64,000 nucleotides of DNA from NCBI GenBank assembly GCA_035620975.1, contig DASPFV010000234.1, forward strand, positions 35,643 through 99,642, in the 5' to 3' direction. Origin of the DNA: DASPFV01 sp035620975. GTDB lineage: Bacteria > Acidobacteriota > Vicinamibacteria > Vicinamibacterales > 2-12-FULL-66-21. This document shows positions 61,407-64,000 of the stretch, piece by piece. Position 1 is the stretch's first letter. Every line of letters begins with the position of its first letter. The notes beneath the pieces were generated by a model. It did not search any database. It was given only the letters and a program-made list of their open reading frames with translations, and was not told where the DNA came from. The position numbers and the translations under genes were made by a program.

Positions 61407-62252
61407 ATGGCGCGGGCTGGCGTGCACTCCGCGTGGAGGTGCTCACGGATCGTCCGGCGCGCAGCCGGCGGCGCCTCCGCCCTGGCGCTCGTCGCCCTCG
61501 CGGCAGTCACCGTGCAGGCGCCCCTCCCGCCGCGGCCGTCCCTGTGGACCGATCCCGAAACCGGGATGCAGTTCGTCCTGATACGTCCAGGATCGTTCCG
61601 GATGGGCACGCCGGCTGACGAACCGCAGCGCGAGGCCGGCGAGGTCCCGCATACGGTCCGGATCACGCGGGCGTTCTACCTTGGCCGCTACGAGGTGACC
61701 CAGGGTGAGTGGATGAGCGTGATGGGAGAAAACCCAGCGGCCTTCGGCGATTGCGGTGCCCGCTGCCCGGTCGAGACGGTCAGCTGGCAGGCGGTCAAGG
61801 AGTTCATCCATCGGCTGAACGAGGGCAGCGTTCGAGGTTTCCGGCTGCCCACCGAGGCCGAGTGGGAGTTCGCGTGCCGGGCCGGCGATTCCGAGGCCTT
61901 CGGCCGTTCGTCCACGCTCAGCAGCCGCGAGGCAAACATCCACGGAGAGTTCCCCTACCACGCGCCGAAGGGGACCTTCCGGGGCAGACCGGTGCCGGTC
62001 GGCTATTTTCAGCCCAGCGGTTGGGGTCTCTACGACATGGCCGGCAACGTGTGGGAGTGGGTCGAGGATGCGTACTGCCCGTACCCCGACGGGCCGGTGA
62101 GCGATCCCCGCGGCGCGTGCGGCAGCCCGCTGAAGGTGATCCGCGGAGGCAGCTGGGCTTTCAACGGCGCCAGCGCCCGTTGCGGCCTGCGCTATACCCA
62201 TCGTCCCGAGGACGCAGGCCACAGCCTGGGATTCCGGCTGGCCCACGACTGA
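61407..62252 (+). CDS. Formylglycine-generating-enzyme/SUMF1-domain protein, probably non-catalytic as FGE
   Basis: A 281-residue protein with an N-terminal signal anchor (about residues 24-37, Ala/Leu/Val-rich) and a full FGE-sulfatase fold: G-S-F-R-M-G-T-P near residue 66, Y-E-V-T-Q-G-E-W, R-L-P-T-E-A-E-W-E-F-A, G-L-Y-D-M-A-G-N-V-W-E-W and I-R-G-G-S-W. True FGEs place two copper-binding cysteines just after R-G-G-S; here the segment is A-F-N-G-A-S-A-R-C-G with one Cys only. Likely a structural or binding member exported to the periplasm. No sulfatase is nearby. Confidence 0.88.
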   Translation: MARAGVHSAWRCSRIVRRAAGGASALALVALAAVTVQAPLPPRPSLWTDPETGMQFVLIRPGSFRMGTPADEPQREAGEVPHTVRITRAFYLGRYEVTQGEWMSVMGENPAAFGDCGARCPVETVSWQAVKEFIHRLNEGSVRGFRLPTEAEWEFACRAGDSEAFGRSSTLSSREANIHGEFPYHAPKGTFRGRPVPVGYFQPSGWGLYDMAGNVWEWVEDAYCPYPDGPVSDPRGACGSPLKVIRGGSWAFNGASARCGLRYTHRPEDAGHSLGFRLAHD

Positions 62253-62300
62253 CCGTGCGGCGGCGCTCCCCACGAGGCGCCGGGCGTCTTCCTCGAGGCG

Positions 62301-62306
62301 TACAAT
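62301..62306 (+). promoter_or_regulatory. -10-like TACAAT 5 bases before the thiC ATG
   Basis: TACAAT differs from consensus at one base and sits in the 59-base gap before thiC. Spacing suggests a leaderless or minimal-leader mRNA. There is no room for a TPP riboswitch between it and the ATG. Confidence 0.45.
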
Positions 62307-62311
62307 ACGCC

Positions 62312-64000
62312 ATGGCCATACGCACCTCGCTCCCCCCGCTCGCGCCGTCGGACTTCGAGACCGCCTTCCCGAATTCACGGAAGGTCCACGTCGAGTCAGG
62401 AGGCGTCCGGGTTCCGATGCGGGAAATCACGCTCAGCGGGGGAGAGCCGCCGTTCCGCGTGTACGACACCAGTGGACCTCAGGGGACCGACGTCCGCGAA
62501 GGGCTTCCGCTCCACCGCCTGCCGTGGATCCGCGCCCGCGGGGACGTCGTCGAAGCGGCGCGCCGCATCACGGTTCCGGCCGGTTCGGGCGCGGCGCTCT
62601 CACCGACGCTGGCGGCCCGCGCCAGCCAGGCACTGCGCGGCACCGGCGCCGTGACGCAGCTGCATTACGCGCGGCGTGGCGAGATCACCACGGAAATGGA
62701 GTTCGTGGCGGTCCGCGAGGGTTTCGACCCCGCGTTCGTCAGGGACGAGGTCGCCCGCGGACGCGCCATCATCCCCGCCAACATCAATCATCCCGAGCTG
62801 GAGCCGATGATCATCGGCCGCCACTTCGCCGTGAAGGTGAACGCCAACATCGGCAATTCGGCGGTCACCTCCTCGATCGAGGAAGAGGTCGACAAGCTCC
62901 GGTGGGCCACGCTGTGGGGCGCGGATACGGTGATGGACCTCTCGACGGGCCGCGACATCCATCTCACCCGTGAGTGGATCCTCCGCAACTCGGCGGTCCC
63001 GATTGGCACCGTGCCGATCTACCAGGCGCTCGAGAAGGTCGGCGGCCGTCCCGAGGATCTGACGTGGGAGGTCTATCGCGACACGCTCGTGGAGCAGGCC
63101 GAGCAGGGAGTGGACTACTTCACCGTACATGCGGGCGTGCTGCTCCGCTACATCCCCCTGACGGCGCGGCGCGTGACAGGGATCGTCTCGCGCGGGGGCT
63201 CCATCATGGCGCGGTGGTGCCTGGCGCATCACCGGGAGAATTTCACGTACACCCGTTTCCGCGAGATCTGCGACATCATGCGTGCCTACGACGTCTCGTT
63301 CTCGCTAGGCGACGGCCTTCGGCCCGGATCCATCGCCGACGCCAACGACGAGGCGCAGTTCGCCGAGCTGAAGACGCAGGGGGAGCTGACCCGGACCGCG
63401 TGGAGCCACGGCGTCCAGGTCATGAACGAAGGCCCCGGGCACGTGCCCATGCACCTGATCAAGGAGAACATGGAAAAGCAGCTCGAGTGGTGCGACGAGG
63501 CGCCGTTCTACACCCTCGGTCCGCTCACCACCGACATCGCTCCCGGCTACGACCACATCACGTCGGCCATCGGCGCCGCGCAGATCGGCTGGTACGGCAC
63601 CGCGATGCTCTGCTACGTCACGCCAAAGGAACATCTCGGGCTGCCGAACCGCGACGATGTGAAGACGGGCGTGATCGCCTACAAGATCGCCGCCCATGCG
63701 GCGGATCTCGCCAAGGGCCACCCGCGCGCGCAGGCCTGGGACGACGCGCTGTCGAGGGCGCGGTTCGAGTTCCGCTGGGAGGACCAGTTCAACCTGTCGC
63801 TCGATCCTGTGACGGCCCGGGCCTTCCACGATGCCACGCTGCCGGCCGAAGGTGCGAAGATCGCGCACTTCTGTTCGATGTGCGGCCCGAAGTTCTGCTC
63901 CATGGAGCTGACGCAGCAGGTGCGGAAGATGGCCGCCGAGGGGATGGCCGAGAAGTCCCGCGAGTTCAGGGAAAAGGGCGGGGCGATCTACCTCGAGCAG
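62312..64000 (+). CDS. thiC: Phosphomethylpyrimidine synthase ThiC (partial, 3' end outside window)
   Basis: 563 codons are visible and open to the right edge. ThiC converts AIR to HMP-P in thiamine synthesis by radical SAM chemistry. The core has R-A-I-I-P-A-N-I-N-H-P-E, N-A-N-I-G-N-S, G-A-D-T-V-M-D-L-S-T-G-R-D-I, S-L-G-D-G-L-R-P-G and N-E-G-P-G-H-V-P-M-H; the C-terminal cluster motif C-S-M-C-G-P-K-F-C is present. A usual N-terminal domain precedes it. Unlike many thiC genes it has no visible TPP riboswitch. Confidence 0.97.
   Translation, partial: MAIRTSLPPLAPSDFETAFPNSRKVHVESGGVRVPMREITLSGGEPPFRVYDTSGPQGTDVREGLPLHRLPWIRARGDVVEAARRITVPAGSGAALSPTLAARASQALRGTGAVTQLHYARRGEITTEMEFVAVREGFDPAFVRDEVARGRAIIPANINHPELEPMIIGRHFAVKVNANIGNSAVTSSIEEEVDKLRWATLWGADTVMDLSTGRDIHLTREWILRNSAVPIGTVPIYQALEKVGGRPEDLTWEVYRDTLVEQAEQGVDYFTVHAGVLLRYIPLTARRVTGIVSRGGSIMARWCLAHHRENFTYTRFREICDIMRAYDVSFSLGDGLRPGSIADANDEAQFAELKTQGELTRTAWSHGVQVMNEGPGHVPMHLIKENMEKQLEWCDEAPFYTLGPLTTDIAPGYDHITSAIGAAQIGWYGTAMLCYVTPKEHLGLPNRDDVKTGVIAYKIAAHAADLAKGHPRAQAWDDALSRARFEFRWEDQFNLSLDPVTARAFHDATLPAEGAKIAHFCSMCGPKFCSMELTQQVRKMAAEGMAEKSREFREKGGAIYLEQ

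Noticed and set aside
62253..62311. TPP riboswitch before thiC
   Set aside because: Too short and lacks the thi-box sequence and helices.

Overview
GC-rich chromosomal window with dense, mostly ATG/GTG/TTG-started genes and no rRNA, prophage or CRISPR. The gene set (a mraZ-to-ftsZ division and cell-wall cluster with a meso-DAP-type MurE, mutS2-dnaG-rpoD, a B12-binding-type radical SAM protein, thiC, a citrate synthase with a -10 box directly before its start codon) suggests a Gram-negative, probably Acidobacteriota of the Vicinamibacteria type. That placement is inference from gene content and style; no marker RNA is present.

Layout. (1) 1-14166, minus strand: a surface-glycan cluster of twelve genes: two GT4 and four GT2 glycosyltransferases, two polytopic GT-C-like enzymes, an SDR epimerase, a DegT aminotransferase, and an MBOAT/SGNH pair typical of O-acylation of an exported polysaccharide. 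A divergent YchF-like protein (14212-15300) sits at its head. (2) 15449-32321, plus strand: the dcw cluster from a consensus sigma-70 promoter and MraZ-type operator through mraZ-rsmH-ftsL-ftsI-murE-murF-mraY-murD-ftsW-murG-murC-ftsQ-ftsA-ftsZ. murB and ddl are absent, and a palindromic REP/MITE-like insertion separates murD from ftsW. (3) 32831-36837: radical SAM protein, a small unrecognised protein, acpS and pgeF (divergent with overlapping start codons), RNase H. (4) 36913-44970, minus strand: zinc-ribbon coiled-coil protein, tRNA(CAU), rpoD, dnaG, mutS2, larB. (5) 45057-50963, plus strand: cellulose-synthase-like GT2, small membrane protein with a palindromic leader, citrate synthase, lepA, lepB. 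(6) 51132-59976, minus strand: cyclodeaminase, hutI, DUF167, divIVA, yggS, a TPR lipo/secreted protein, a DinG-type helicase, glyA, rpiB. (7) 60104-64000, plus strand: RlmI-type methyltransferase, a sulfatase-modifying-factor-like protein, and thiC (cut by the right edge).

How it fits together. Regions 1, 2 and part of 6 (DivIVA, YggS) all serve envelope synthesis and growth; MurE-F, MraY, MurG and FtsW/FtsI make and polymerise lipid II while FtsA/FtsZ/FtsQ/FtsL build the ring. Region 4 is replication/transcription core machinery. Several first genes (rpiB, citrate synthase, the FGE-like gene, thiC, lepA) have a -10-like hexamer 5-16 bases before the start codon and no Shine-Dalgarno, which suggests leaderless or near-leaderless transcripts. 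I did not find a clearly undescribed multi-gene system; the most unusual signals are single-gene or regulatory: a YchF with a broken P-loop, an epimerase lacking the catalytic Tyr, a palindromic leader that buries the ribosome-binding site, and the insertion inside the dcw cluster.
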